A stretch of 64,000 nt of DNA from CAVVSQ01 sp963848825 (GCA_963848825.1 CAWKFA010000015.1:1674001-1738000), one strand, 5' to 3'; positions 8,144-17,809 are shown, counted from the first letter of the stretch. Program-made: numbers and translations. Notes: generated by a model not told the origin, from the letters alone.

Positions 8144-10844
8144 TCACCATTCGCCCAGGCAGCAGCCAAATTCCCCGCCGCCGATGAGTGCCAGCACCCT
8201 TCTTTCGAACGGCATTTTTAAGTATTCGGAGCGGTCATAAATGACCCGGCCATCCATGATGGTGTGCGTCACGTGCGTGCTGTGCTCGAAGGGATCGCCG
8301 TCATAAAGCACGAGATCGGCAACCTTGCCCGCTTCCAGAGTGCCATACCGATCATCGATGGCCAACAGCCGCGCGGGTTCGAGCGTGATGGCACGCAGGG
8401 CGCGGTCGAAGCCGAGGCCGTTGACCATGGCCATGGCCGCTTCATAGCGCAGCACACGCGTTTTAGGGACGTAGCCCTCGAAGGCGGTCGAGATTGCCAT
8501 CGGGATCTTCTTGTCGGCCAGGAGGGCGGCGTTGCCCAGAATGCTGTTAAAGGTTTCCATGCTCGCCGGTCGTTGCATGGTTGGGTGAACAATGACCGGC
8601 ACTTTGGCCTCGGCAATGGCGTCGGCGATAAGATAACTCTCCGTCGCCAGGGCCAGCACCGCTTTCAGGTCGAACTCCTTGGCCAATCGCAGCGCGGTCG
8701 TCAAATCATCCGCCCGATGCGCGGCGAACAGCACCGGGATTTTCTTGTGCAGGGCAGCTTCGAGCGCTTCATGTTTAAGATTGACCGCTGGCGGTTCCTT
8801 GGCCGTTTCTTTCTTACGGGCATAAGCCTGGGCTTGTGCAAAGGCCGTCCGCACCAGGTTCGCGGTCCCCATGCGCGTCGAGGGTAGTTTGCCGGGGTAA
8901 GTCGCCTTGGGTATTTCGCCCATGTTTACCAGAAGGGCCGACGGAAAACGCAGGGCCATTCCCTCAGCGGTTCGGCCATAGGTGCGAAAAATGCCCGCCT
9001 GCCCGCCAATCACGTTCGCCCGGCCCGGCAGCGCCTGTACGATGGTCACCCCCTGCTCGCGAATGAATTGCAGCAAGGGCTCGGTTGGGTTGAAACTATC
9101 CAAAACGCGCAGGTCGGACTGATTGGGATCGCTAATTTCATCCTGGTCCTGGTCAACCTTCTTCGAGTTGAGCGCGCCGGACAGCCCCATCACTGAATGC
9201 GCATCGATAAGGCCGGGCGTCACCACCGCCGCGCTGATCACGGCAACGTCCTTGGGGATTTCGAAATCTTTTCGCGAGCCGATATAGGATATCTTGCCGT
9301 TTTCCACGAACAGGACGCCATTTTCGATGGCCTCTTTGTTAACCGGGTGGATTCTGCCGGCCAGCACCACCACCTTGCTGGCGCCTTCTTTAAAGGGCAG
9401 TGCGCCCGCGGGTAGTTCTGGAGCTTTGGCGATCGTGTATGCTTGCGGAGCGGCCACCGCTTTCGGCAGCTTCTCCCGATCCGGCAACGCGAAGCCGCCG
9501 GTTTGATACGTCCAGTCCCGGTGAAGTGCGCGGTCGAAAACCTTGTCCCCCTCGATGTAGGTTTCGAGCACCTGCGTGTAGACGCTAAAGGGGGCGCCGG
9601 ACAATACAACGAAGTCGGCGTCCTTGCCTTTCTCCAGGGAGCCGATGCGGTCCTCCAAATGCAACATCTCCGCGCCATGCAAAGTGAGTGCCTTGAGAGC
9701 GACCTCTTCCGGCAGGCCGCCACGAATGGCGATGGCCCCGGTTCGCAGCAAAAACCGTGATTCGGTGATGAAGTCATCCGTATTGATGGCGATTTTGACA
9801 CCGGCCTTGTGCAAGATCGCCGCATTCTCCTCCAGTAGCCCCATGACCTCGGGTTTTCCGCCCGGACTATCAATCAATGTCAGCGATACCCAGATTCCTT
9901 CCTTCGCCAACTCAAGTGCCACGCGATATCCTTCGGTGCAGTGCTGCAACACCAGCTCAAAGTTGAACTCCTTGGCGAGCCGCACCGCGGTCATGATGTC
10001 GTCGGCGCGATGACAATGAAAATGCACCGTGCGACGCCGTTCCAGCACTTCCACCAGGGGTTCGAGCGCCAAATCACGCTCGGGTGCCGAAGCACTTTTG
10101 CCTTCCGCCGTCTCTTTTTTGTAATTGTCCCATTGCCGCTTATACCCTTGCGCCTTGACCAGTATTTCACGCTGTAAGGCCGCCACCTTCATGCGCGTGC
10201 CGGGCGCCTGATTTTTATTGCCATAGGCTCCTTTTACATTTTCGCCGTTGGCGAACTTGATTCCGCCCAGGACCAGCCGCGACAGGGCACGCATCATGTC
10301 GACGATGCTCCCTTTAAGCTTTACATACAGCGTCTGGCCGCCGATGGCGTTACCGCTGCCCGGCATAATGTTCGCCGTGGTCACGCCGCCGGCGATGCGC
10401 CATGCGAATGCCAGGATCGTCTGGATTGATGGCGTCCAGAGCGCGCAAGCCAGGCTGTATCGGGCCGGTCATCTCGTTGCCATCCGCGTTCCCCGTTACT
10501 TGCGGCCGAGAGAAAATGCCAATGTGGGAATGCGTATCGACCAGGCCAGGAATAATCGTCTTGCCGCCCAGGTCCCGGACCGCCGCGCCGGCCGGGACCT
10601 TGACTTCACTATCCGGCCCGACAGCAATAATCTTGCCCTTGTGCACGACCAATACGCCACGTTCAATAACCGGCCCGGAAGCCGTGTGAATGCGGGCCCC
10701 TCGATAGGCGACGACAGCGTCGGTGGGTTCATCAGCCGCCAGTGGCCCCTGCGTCGCATCAAAAAATAACAAGCTGAGGCAACCGACGACGGTCGTCAGG
10801 GCCAGGTAACCGACGACGCGAACGAAGCGGGGATCAGGGCTCAT
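8144..10844 (-). CDS. Exported double-domain amidohydrolase (one frameshift)
   Basis: About 899 aa when one frameshift near 10397 is repaired (an extra base; the repaired text reads GIRMAIAGGVTTANIM). An N-terminal hydrophobic segment (residues about 9-28) suggests export or membrane anchoring. Two amidohydrolase modules follow in tandem. Module 1 has PGLVDTHSHIG, FHCHRADDIMTA, QHCTEGYRVA and NTDDF, the metal and substrate positions of the imidazolonepropionase/dihydroorotase-like superfamily. Module 2 repeats the same pattern but with the ligands eroded (DAHSVMG, LFAAHRADDLTTA, LATESYLIA). Start 10844 is chosen because it gives a clean signal-anchor. The substrate is unknown. It ends convergently with mutY, with 15 bp between them. 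Confidence 0.8.
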
Positions 10845-10984
10845 GGACTCTCCAGTTTTGTAGACGCGTGAGATTATGTTTACGTGCTGGTCGCGTCGCC
10901 TGGCAAGGGGAGGGGGGCGAACAAGGTGCGCTGTGCGCGCATTAGGCCATCGGCAGGAGGCCCAGCAGCAGGTTTTGTCGCAAT

Positions 10985-12024
10985 CTACTTCATGTTGGCG
11001 ATGGCCTTCGTGCCCAGCCAGGATTTGAACTGGCGCCACATGACTTCTTCCATTTCGCGGCGGGGTCGCCGTGGAAAATCAGGAGGTGCGGAACGAAAGT
11101 GCTTTCGTTTTTCCAAATAGCCGAGCCTCTGACGTCCGACAGCACCACGTCGGCGGTGATCTGCGGTATCGGGTAAGCTTGTTCCCGGCCCTGGGTCCCG
11201 GGTCGTAATCCCGGATTGATTTGCGGAGGCCTAAACGAAGGAGGCGGCATGCCAATCGAGCGCACCGAGATTTCCTTACCCGAAGTGCCGACGCTCGACC
11301 GAACGACCAGGACAAGGCCGCCATCAGGAACCGGTTCGTAGCCCAGGCCGCGTATCGCGATTTCGAGTTCCTGGATAACGCTCCGATTGTAGTCTCCCGT
11401 GAAATTGGGAGGAACTCCCTGAACCTCGGCACGCACGGTGATTTTTGCTCCCGCCTTCAGAATGTTGCCGGGAACGGGCGCCACCGGATTGACTTGAGGT
11501 ACATCAATTCCCTGCGCGAGGCCCTGTGCTCTGGCAACGTTAGCGGGTATGACGGGCGGCACGTTCGCAGGCGCGGCGCGGGCCACAACGACTTTTGTCT
11601 GGTCCTGGCTGTTGGCCATAACCAGAACGACGATAATGATGCCAACCAAAATCACCCCACCTCCCACCCCCAGGGCAAGCAGCAACTGGCTGTTACCGGC
11701 TTTTTTTGAGCGGCGCCGCGCGCAGGCGACGGGCGGTCATCGTAGTCATCATCATCGCGGCGGCGTTTTCCAGGGCGAGAGCGCTCCTCAAGGTCGCCAT
11801 CGTCGTCATCACGAACTGGGCGTTTGCCCATATTGGGCGGCGCCGGCGGCAACTGCGTCGCGGCTGGGTCTCGCGGGATTTGTTTTCTTCGGTGCCTGGG
11901 CAGGTGTTTCCGCCGAGGCTGCAAATTTTTGGCCGCACGAAGGGCACTTTATCTCTTGGCCGATCAGCCTTTCACCAACTTTGAGGCGTGCCTGGCAATG
12001 AGTACAGCAAATGAGAATCGGCAT
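10985..12024 (-). CDS. Zinc-ribbon, single-pass membrane protein (three frameshifts)
   Basis: The N-terminus (MPILICCTHCQARLKVGERLIGQ) and CPSCGQKF form a four-Cys zinc ribbon at about residues 6-35. A low-complexity Pro/Asp-rich linker follows (RDDDDGD, RRRDDDDYDD), then one strong membrane helix (LLLALGVGGGVILVGIIIVVLV), then a soluble domain of about 200 aa with no family I can name. This zinc-ribbon, linker, helix, soluble-domain plan is common in planctomycetes. Three single-base breaks interrupt it: near 11884, in the A7 run at 11701-11707, and in the C4 run at 11062-11065. Repairing the last gives a sensible end, REMEEVMWRQFKSWLG, with a stop at 10985. The repaired length is about 346 aa. 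Confidence 0.65.
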
Positions 12025-12193
12025 GACGGTTTCCAGGGTCCTAAAGATTAAAACCCTAAATTAAACGCCCTCCCGTCGCTTGTCAAACATCTTTAGCGAA
12101 CGAATTGGAAGGTGGTTAGCGCCGCGGCGTTGCCATCGCCCTTAGGTGGTAATCCCTTGTCCCCGTCGGCACCGTTTACCAGGTAGTTCCCCT

Positions 12194-12412
12194 TCACGGC
12201 GACCCAACCACCTTGGCCACGATATGGCATATCCCCAATATCACGGCGGCGCAGACGATGGCCACCGCTATATTGTGTTTTTCCGCAAGCTCTGTTTCGA
12301 CGTGGATTTTGGGGGTGATCCAATCGAAGATCTTGAAGCCCAGGATGGCGAGGAAGATGCCGACCAGGCCAAACACGAGCGCATTGACGACAAGCAGCAA
12401 GTTCCATTCCAT
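12194..12412 (-). CDS. DUF350-like small membrane protein
   Basis: A 72-aa protein with two predicted membrane helices (residues about 5-27 and 47-68) joined by a short polar loop (VETELAEKHNIAVA). The size and the pattern around NIAVAIVCAAVILG match single-unit DUF350 proteins such as E. coli YjfL. It is the third gene of a minus-strand run with the ATP-grasp ligase-like gene (12435-13568) and the lipoprotein (13586-13876). The E. coli yjf cluster also combines a DUF350 protein with a glutathionylspermidine synthase-like protein and a YgiB/YjfM-like protein. The role is unknown; envelope or stress association is an inference from that grouping. Confidence 0.7.
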   Translation of the reverse strand: MEWNLLLVVNALVFGLVGIFLAILGFKIFDWITPKIHVETELAEKHNIAVAIVCAAVILGICHIVAKVVGSP

Positions 12413-12434
12413 GCGTCATTCCTTTTCTGAAGAA

Positions 12435-13568
12435 TTAGTCCGGTGTGTGCGCCGTGAACAAATGCGGCACGAAACGGCTATTGTTGCGGGTGATCAAATC
12501 GTCGCTTTCGCGAATCCCCATGCCACAGGAGACGTTGCCCACGATCCAGCAGCCAAGCACCGGGTGTTTTTTACCAAAGGCGGGCAAGGGAAAAAGGTCC
12601 TGATAGACATAAGGCCCTGGGTAATCGCCATCCGTGTGCAGAACTTCCTGGCCATCGGCCACAACTTGGATATTGGCCCCTTCCCGGCCCAGGCAGGGTT
12701 TGCGCACATACGACGATCCGAAAGGCTTGTGCTCGGCCCGCAGCAGGTTGGGATGGCCGGGAAAAATCTCCCATAACAGGGGCAAGATGGTTTTGTTGCT
12801 CAGCAGCATTTTCCAGGGTGGCTCGTACCATGACGTGCTTGTTCTCGGGATAAAGGGCCCGAACTTTTCGCGTATGAGCCATTCCCACGGATACAGCTTG
12901 AAAAGATGGCGTATCGGCCGATTCTTCAGGTCCACGAACAAATTTCGGCCATGGTCCCAGCCCACCTGGTTGATCGGCAAATAGGCCGTTTGGAGGCCCG
13001 CCTGCACCGCCGTGTCGCGCAGGTATTGCGCCGTGATTTCATCCTCGACGCTATCGGCCACGGCGGTGAAGTGGACCGTGTCGTGGAAGGTAGGCCCCAG
13101 TTGTTTCCAGATGCCGATCAGGCATTCGTGGATGCTGTTGAACTGGTCGGCGTCCGGCTTAATATCTTGCAGCCAGTGCCACTGAATGACCGCGGCTTCG
13201 AGCAGGCCGGTCGGCGTGTCGGCGTTGTATTCCAGTAGTTTCGGCGAGGCGGTTCCGTCATACGCGAAATCAAAGCGCCCATAAATCGTCGGCCCACCCT
13301 GTTCCCAACTCTTCGTGACATAAGCCGACCAGTCGGGCGGTACCTGCCAACGCTCGAAAAGATTGTGCCGCACGATATGCTCCACGGCCTGGAGGCACAA
13401 GTCCTGGACCGTGTCGGCGGCCTCTTCCAGCACATCGACCTGATCGGCAGTAAATTCGTAGTAGCGCTTTTCATCCCAGTAAGAAGTGGGCGTGGAATGG
13501 AACAAGAAGCCAAGGCTTTCGACACGCCGGGCCCAGTCGGGCCTGGGTTCAATGGAGTGGCGTAGCAT
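12435..13568 (-). CDS. Glutathionylspermidine synthase-family ATP-grasp protein (YgiC/YjfC-like)
   Basis: A 377-aa homologue of the C-terminal amide-ligase domain of glutathionylspermidine synthase, the group that includes E. coli YgiC and YjfC. Recognisable blocks are YWDEKRYYEFTADQVDVLE near the N-terminus, YGRFDFAYDG and KLLEYNADTPTGLLEAAVIQ (ATP/substrate region). Also present are LYPWEWL, a KPCLGREGANI glycine-rich nucleotide loop, and GCWIVGNVSCGMGIRES near the C-terminus. Such proteins can form peptide-like bonds using ATP; the actual substrate of the YgiC group is not settled. The gene sits 17 bp after the lipoprotein stop and 22 bp before the DUF350 gene, so an operon is likely. The frame is intact. 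Confidence 0.88.
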   Translation of the reverse strand: MLRHSIEPRPDWARRVESLGFLFHSTPTSYWDEKRYYEFTADQVDVLEEAADTVQDLCLQAVEHIVRHNLFERWQVPPDWSAYVTKSWEQGGPTIYGRFDFAYDGTASPKLLEYNADTPTGLLEAAVIQWHWLQDIKPDADQFNSIHECLIGIWKQLGPTFHDTVHFTAVADSVEDEITAQYLRDTAVQAGLQTAYLPINQVGWDHGRNLFVDLKNRPIRHLFKLYPWEWLIREKFGPFIPRTSTSWYEPPWKMLLSNKTILPLLWEIFPGHPNLLRAEHKPFGSSYVRKPCLGREGANIQVVADGQEVLHTDGDYPGPYVYQDLFPLPAFGKKHPVLGCWIVGNVSCGMGIRESDDLITRNNSRFVPHLFTAHTPD

Positions 13569-13585
13569 GGGACTACCTCAAATGC

Positions 13586-13876
13586 TCACGACCCGGCCGC
13601 GCTACCGGTCGAACCAAAACCACCGCGCGACACATGACTGGTCGTCCCGAGGCCGCGTCCCGCCTGTGAAGTGCCCACGCGCGGGCCCAGCCCCCAACCC
13701 CCGACATAATGGCCACCACCCACGTGCCCAGAGCTCCCTCCAGTGCACGTACGCCTGGGCGCCGCACCCGGCTCGCGCTCCTCCTTTTTGTCATCCTGCA
13801 CACACGTCCTCGCGCACCCGGAAAGCACCAGCACGGAATTCACCAGCACCAGCTTTACGACCAGACTCTTGCGCAT
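13586..13876 (-). CDS. Gly-rich lipoprotein, YgiB/YjfM-like tail
   Basis: A 96-aa lipoprotein. Its leader (MRKSLVVKLVLVNSVLVLSGC) ends with lipobox LSGC, so Cys21 would be lipidated. The mature chain has a short charged stretch (DDKKEEREP), then a low-complexity Gly/Ser/His segment, and ends in VSRGGFGSTGS. E. coli YgiB (DUF1190), which is encoded next to YgiC, has a similar RGGFG tail, and here too the neighbour is a YgiC-like protein. The similarity is short and in low-complexity sequence, so homology is an inference from tail plus context. The first gene of the three-gene run; AAGGA lies about 8 nt upstream of the ATG. Confidence 0.65.
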   Translation of the reverse strand: MRKSLVVKLVLVNSVLVLSGCARTCVQDDKKEEREPGAAPRRTCTGGSSGHVGGGHYVGGWGLGPRVGTSQAGRGLGTTSHVSRGGFGSTGSAAGS

Positions 13877-14255
13877 GGCGTATTCCTTGGGGAATTAGCG
13901 GCGGGGATGCGGGACGATCAAAGGTATTCTGGCTGCTCAGGACTGACGGCACCTTCTCAAGGCAGAAACCAATCGTCGCACCGAGTGCGGCAGCTTTTAT
14001 TCGTTCTCGCTTTGTGCCGATTTAAGGCCCCCGGTCTTCCAGCGCCTGACAAGGGGTTTCGTACCGACCGAGCAGGCCCCGGTGAAACGCAACGTCCGAG
14101 GGCCACGGGCCGATAGTCGGGAAAACCTGGCCTACTGTCAAGGAGTATTCGGCAAGCTAATAGGTCGGGTGGTCAATTGCAATGGCTCGATCAGCCAAAG
14201 TACGAGGTGGCCTTGGCACGCCGACGAGTCCCGAACTCGCCATCTCCTGTCCAGT
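13877..14255. other. Intergenic region upstream of the lipoprotein operon
   Basis: About 380 bp without a convincing gene. It lies upstream of the minus-strand lipoprotein operon and downstream of the acyltransferase-like gene's stop, so it should contain the operon promoter. Short open frames here lack ribosome binding sites and protein-like composition. I see no RNA gene or strong hairpin. Confidence 0.5.
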
Positions 14256-15070
14256 TCAGGGGGCGGACGCTCCGCGCTCGTGAATAGGATGAACGTCGTG
14301 ATCGAGCGCGCCATTGCGAGTGGGCGTGAGGAGGGCGCGTGTGATGGGGCCATTAAGTATTTGTTCTAGCTCGCCGAGGGCGCGGGCTACCGTGGAGCCA
14401 TCCATGACGCGGTGGTCGTAGATAATGCGCACGTCGACCGTGCCGTCGTCGGCGATGACACCGTAGTTGAGGGCCGTGGTCAGGGGCGACAAGGGATGGA
14501 GCGATTCGGCCCCAAGACTTGAATAAACGCTGACGCCGAAGGTCCCCCAATTGCGAGCGCGCTTGTACCCTGTCAAGTTGAGGCCAAGCCACCAGATGAA
14601 GCGGCGTACCAGGCGCGGCCAGCGGGCGACGCGCAAAGTTCGGCGGAAGGTGCCGATGCCCTCGACAGGCTCGACTTTGCAGGCCTGGAGATAATCATCC
14701 AGTTGTTCGGGCGTGTGATTTTCCGGCTCGCGAATTTGCACGAAAAAGACGGCATCTTCGTTTTCCCAGCGGCGTTCGATGGCGATCGAGGCGATACTGA
14801 CCGGATGTTCGTACAAATGCGGCCAGGGAATTGTCAGATAAGCTCGGCGCAGGTCGGCACGGCTAGCCGCCACCATAGCGAAGGCCTTGGTGAAGAGCGC
14901 GCACCAACTCGGGCGCGGAAAAGCCTGGTTCGCGCGGCCACCAGCGGACTGATATTCATCCGGCGCTGCACCGGAACAGTGGGTACTTTCTGGGCGAAAT
15001 GCAAAAGATCGCCGACGAAACGGCGCGGCAAAGACAGGGACAAGGAGCGACCAACCTTTTCTCCCATCAC
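14256..15070 (-). CDS. 2-oxoacid dehydrogenase acyltransferase-like protein (one frameshift)
   Basis: About 271 aa when repaired. The C-terminal part resembles the catalytic domain of lipoamide acyltransferases: NYGVIADDGTVDVRIIYDHRVMDGSTVARAL contains the DHRxMDG active-site motif. The N-terminus (LPRRFVGDLLHFAQKVP) and the middle (FTKAFAMVAASRADLRRAYL) match the related planctomycete proteins in which this fold lacks a lipoyl domain. I see no lipoyl or subunit-binding domain and no E1 or E3 neighbour, so it is probably not a classical E2 subunit. A missing base near 14931-14938 splits the frame; the repaired text runs SPLVAARANQAFPRPSWCALF. The start may be 15070 or the next ATG at 15067. 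Confidence 0.68.
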
Positions 15071-15209
15071 GGAGTCCTATCAAAAAAGGGAGAGATGTTA
15101 GCTGCGCCTGACTTGGGTTGGGATAAATTTAGCATTTTCCGCGGTAAAAGCAACGAAATTAGCCAAAAAGCACGCCAGCCAGGGCTTCGACGGGTGCTTG
15201 AGCGGCTCA

Positions 15210-16238
15210 TCAGGGCGCTAGCGGCACTTTGGAGGTGTTGCGATCGCATTCCCGCAACCACTGCAAAGTTTGCCGCAAGCCGTCCAGTATTTTCACCCGG
15301 GGAGACCAGTGTAACTGGCTGCGGGCCTTGTCGATCCGGTACGCGGCCGAGCGGCCCAGGCGGGATACGGAATAACGGCTAATGTGCGGCGCCCGGCGAA
15401 AGCGCAGCATGCGGGCGATGATTTCGCCCACGGTGCCGCCGAAGTAGGCCAGGCGGAACGGGACATGCTTGACGACCCGCGGCAACCCCTCCGCGTCGCA
15501 AAGGGCATCGACGAACTGACGCTGGGTAACTTCGCCTTCGCTGCATAGGTGATAAATCTGCCCGCGCGCCGCCTCCTGATTGGCCGCCAGAATTGCGCCG
15601 GCCGCGACGTCGTCGGCATGGACGATGTTGAGATAGTTGTCGCCCGTGCCGACCAGGGTAAACCAGCCGCGGCGCAGGGCCTGGAGCAGTCGTGTCAGGC
15701 CGTGACGATCACGCGGCCCGATGATCCACGTGGGACGAACGATGGTCACGTCCGGACAAATCGTGAATGCTTCCTGCTCCGCTTGAGCCTTGGCACGGCC
15801 ATAATGATCGCCAAAACGATAGCCGCGGCGCAATGCCGTCTCCTCCGTCAGTCCGCCTGGCGGAATGAACGGATGGTGGCCGTACACCGCGACCGAGCTT
15901 ACATGAAGAACCCTGTTGATACCGGCGTGGCGTGACGCTTCCATGACAATACGCGTGGCGTCAACCACCTCCGTCTTGAACGTTCTCCAGGTGCCGAAAT
16001 CGCCCACGCGCGAGGCACAATGATAGAGCGCCTGCGCACCCGCGAAAGCGGCGCGCAGCGACCCCGGGTCGCCAATATCGCCATGTACTAACTCCACGCC
16101 GAGACTTTGCAAAAAAGAAACGTCGCTGGTAGGTCGCACGAGGGCCCGGACCATTTCGCCGCGCGCGACGAGTTGCTCCGCGATATGGCTGCCCAAAAGG
16201 CCCGTGGCACCTGTGATGAGATTGAGTTTATCAGGCAT
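15210..16238 (-). CDS. NAD-dependent epimerase/dehydratase (extended SDR)
   Basis: A 342-aa extended short-chain dehydrogenase. The N-terminal GATGLLGSHIAEQL (residues 10-23) is the NAD-binding TGxxGxxG motif. HVSSVAVYGHH and YGRAKAQAE supply the catalytic Ser/Tyr/Lys set (YxxxK). RPTWIIGPRDR is also typical. The pattern is closest to 3-beta-hydroxysteroid dehydrogenase/dihydroflavonol reductase-like proteins, which act on sugars, sterols or polyketides; the substrate is not predictable. It is cytoplasmic with an intact frame. A 17-bp inverted repeat lies between it and the upstream minus-strand oxidoreductase gene, so it may have its own promoter. Confidence 0.88.
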   Translation of the reverse strand: MPDKLNLITGATGLLGSHIAEQLVARGEMVRALVRPTSDVSFLQSLGVELVHGDIGDPGSLRAAFAGAQALYHCASRVGDFGTWRTFKTEVVDATRIVMEASRHAGINRVLHVSSVAVYGHHPFIPPGGLTEETALRRGYRFGDHYGRAKAQAEQEAFTICPDVTIVRPTWIIGPRDRHGLTRLLQALRRGWFTLVGTGDNYLNIVHADDVAAGAILAANQEAARGQIYHLCSEGEVTQRQFVDALCDAEGLPRVVKHVPFRLAYFGGTVGEIIARMLRFRRAPHISRYSVSRLGRSAAYRIDKARSQLHWSPRVKILDGLRQTLQWLRECDRNTSKVPLAP

Positions 16239-16310
16239 AAGTAATCAGGCTGCTTTTTTTTGCAACACAGGCGGACAGTTAAACCCGTCGCCCGCGGCTG
16301 CGGAAATGAC

Positions 16311-16353
16311 AGAGCGTTTCATGTTCGGCGGGTCGGCGAACATGAAACGCTCT
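16311..16353 (-). terminator. Long inverted repeat after the Tat oxidoreductase gene
   Basis: Two perfect 17-bp arms (16311-16327, AGAGCGTTTCATGTTCG, and 16337-16353) flank a 9-nt loop. It lies just after the stop of the minus-strand gene at 16373-17770 and upstream of the next minus-strand gene. Only a weak T-rich tail follows, so it is either a terminator or an mRNA 3'-end stabiliser. Confidence 0.5.
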
Positions 16354-16372
16354 GGCAACGACAATCGGTCTA

Positions 16373-17770
16373 TTAATATTCGCGGCGTGTCTCGATGCCC
16401 GGTCGCGGCACCGGATATTTGCCGTCCGCTCCCAGTTGCAGCGGGGCGGGCCCATCCATGGTCAATTGATCGACTTGCGGCGCGAACTCATGATCGCTGT
16501 TTAGCATGGTCTCGCGCGTGATTTCCCGGCCAGTATGGGCGGACATGCGGCCCATCGCCGTGATGAGGCTGGCCTCGGCGCCGCGACGAACCTCGTTGTA
16601 GGGTTGGTTCTGGCGAATGGCGATAATGAGGTCGTTCCATTCCAGTTGATAGGGATCGGGTTCTCGACGCGGATCGCCCCAACTCCAGGTGACATCTGCC
16701 GTGCGCGTGGTATCCTGGCCGCGGAAGATGCGGGCTCGGGACGGGGCATGGCCGTTGGAGGAAATGATCGCCGAGCCTTTGCTGCCATGCGCGTAGCTGG
16801 CGAATTCGTTGGTGCAGCCAGCCATCGTGCGTCCTTCAAGAATTAGCTTCGCACCGTCGCCGAAGGTGAATTCGGTGGTATAGCAATCGAAGTTCTGATC
16901 GATGTTGTCGCCGCGATAATGGCGGCCGCCGTTGGATTTGGCGCGGACCGGCCAGGCATCCTTGAGCCAGCAACATTCGTCGATGTTGTGGATCAAGAAA
17001 TCGGAATAAGCGCCGCCGCTGGCCCACAGGAAAGAGTGGAACCGCTGGATCTGATAGGCCACCTCGCTAATGTTGGCCGGCTTCGGCGGCGAAAATGCCG
17101 TTGCGGTTGGGCCTGCCAGGCGATAAGCCCGGAGCATGTTGATATCGCCGATTTGGCCATCCCGGAAACGCGTGAATAATTCCTTGCGTGCCACGCAGTG
17201 GCGGCACATCAGGCCGACGCCAACTTTGAGCCCCGCTTTTTCAGATTGGTCCGCCAGGCGCAGCATTTTGCGCACCGTCGGGCCGTCCACCGCGACCGGC
17301 TTTTCCATGAAAACGTTGAGCCGTTTTTCGATGGCATAGGCGAACTGTACCCAGCGGAAGGCGGGCGGCGTGGCGAGAATCACGATATCGCCGGGGCGAA
17401 GGGCGTCCATGGCACGTCGATAGCCGTCGAAGCCAACGAAGCGGCGTGCCTCGGGAACGTCCATCGTTTTCGCGTGGGCGCGATGGATCTGTTCATAGCT
17501 CGAGTTGATGTGGTTTTGAAAGACGTCGGCCATCGCGATCAGCCGGGTGTTGCCGTTCGGCACGGCCAGCGCGTTCGCCGCGGCGCCCGTACCGCGACCG
17601 CCGCAGCCGACCAGCGCCACCTGCACCGTGTTGTTCTCCTGCGCGTGCACGAGCGGCACGGCCAGCCCGGCGAACGCCGACACGGCGGCGGCCTGGCCGG
17701 ACCTTTTCATAAGTTCACGGCGCGACAGGCCGTTCTTGTTGCCATCACTCACGACGAAGCTCCTTTGCAA
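16373..17770 (-). CDS. Gfo/Idh/MocA-family oxidoreductase, Tat-exported
   Basis: A 465-aa predicted NAD(P)-dependent oxidoreductase. The leader contains SRRELMKRSGQAAAVSAFAG (residues 16-35), a good twin-arginine signal ending near VHAQ. The Rossmann motif follows (VALVGCGGRGTGAAANA), then VILATPPAF and MEKPVAVDG, the catalytic EKP motif. FHSFLWASGGAYSDFLIHNIDECCWLKDAWP is the segment found in planctomycete exported oxidoreductases. It is a paralogue of the gene at 4310-5644 but with the canonical Glu in EKP. A short terminator-like hairpin lies just upstream of the start (17791-17809). The frame is intact. Confidence 0.9.
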   Translation of the reverse strand: MQRSFVVSDGNKNGLSRRELMKRSGQAAAVSAFAGLAVPLVHAQENNTVQVALVGCGGRGTGAAANALAVPNGNTRLIAMADVFQNHINSSYEQIHRAHAKTMDVPEARRFVGFDGYRRAMDALRPGDIVILATPPAFRWVQFAYAIEKRLNVFMEKPVAVDGPTVRKMLRLADQSEKAGLKVGVGLMCRHCVARKELFTRFRDGQIGDINMLRAYRLAGPTATAFSPPKPANISEVAYQIQRFHSFLWASGGAYSDFLIHNIDECCWLKDAWPVRAKSNGGRHYRGDNIDQNFDCYTTEFTFGDGAKLILEGRTMAGCTNEFASYAHGSKGSAIISSNGHAPSRARIFRGQDTTRTADVTWSWGDPRREPDPYQLEWNDLIIAIRQNQPYNEVRRGAEASLITAMGRMSAHTGREITRETMLNSDHEFAPQVDQLTMDGPAPLQLGADGKYPVPRPGIETRREY

Positions 17771-17784
17771 GGGAATACCGTAAC

Positions 17785-17809
17785 GTAAAAAGCCGGCAAA
17801 AGTGCCGGC
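17785..17809 (-). promoter_or_regulatory. Terminator-like hairpin in the leader of the Tat oxidoreductase gene
   Basis: On the minus strand the sequence reads GCCGGC, a six-base loop, GCCGGC, then TTTTT. This is an intrinsic-terminator shape with its T tract ending about 15-20 nt upstream of the start codon at 17770. No minus-strand gene lies upstream that it could terminate, so it may be an attenuator or a barrier against read-through. Confidence 0.4.

Noticed and set aside
14082..14369. Plus-strand open frame of 95 aa overlapping the end of the acyltransferase-like gene
   Set aside because: Lies partly antisense to a supported gene and has no ribosome binding site.
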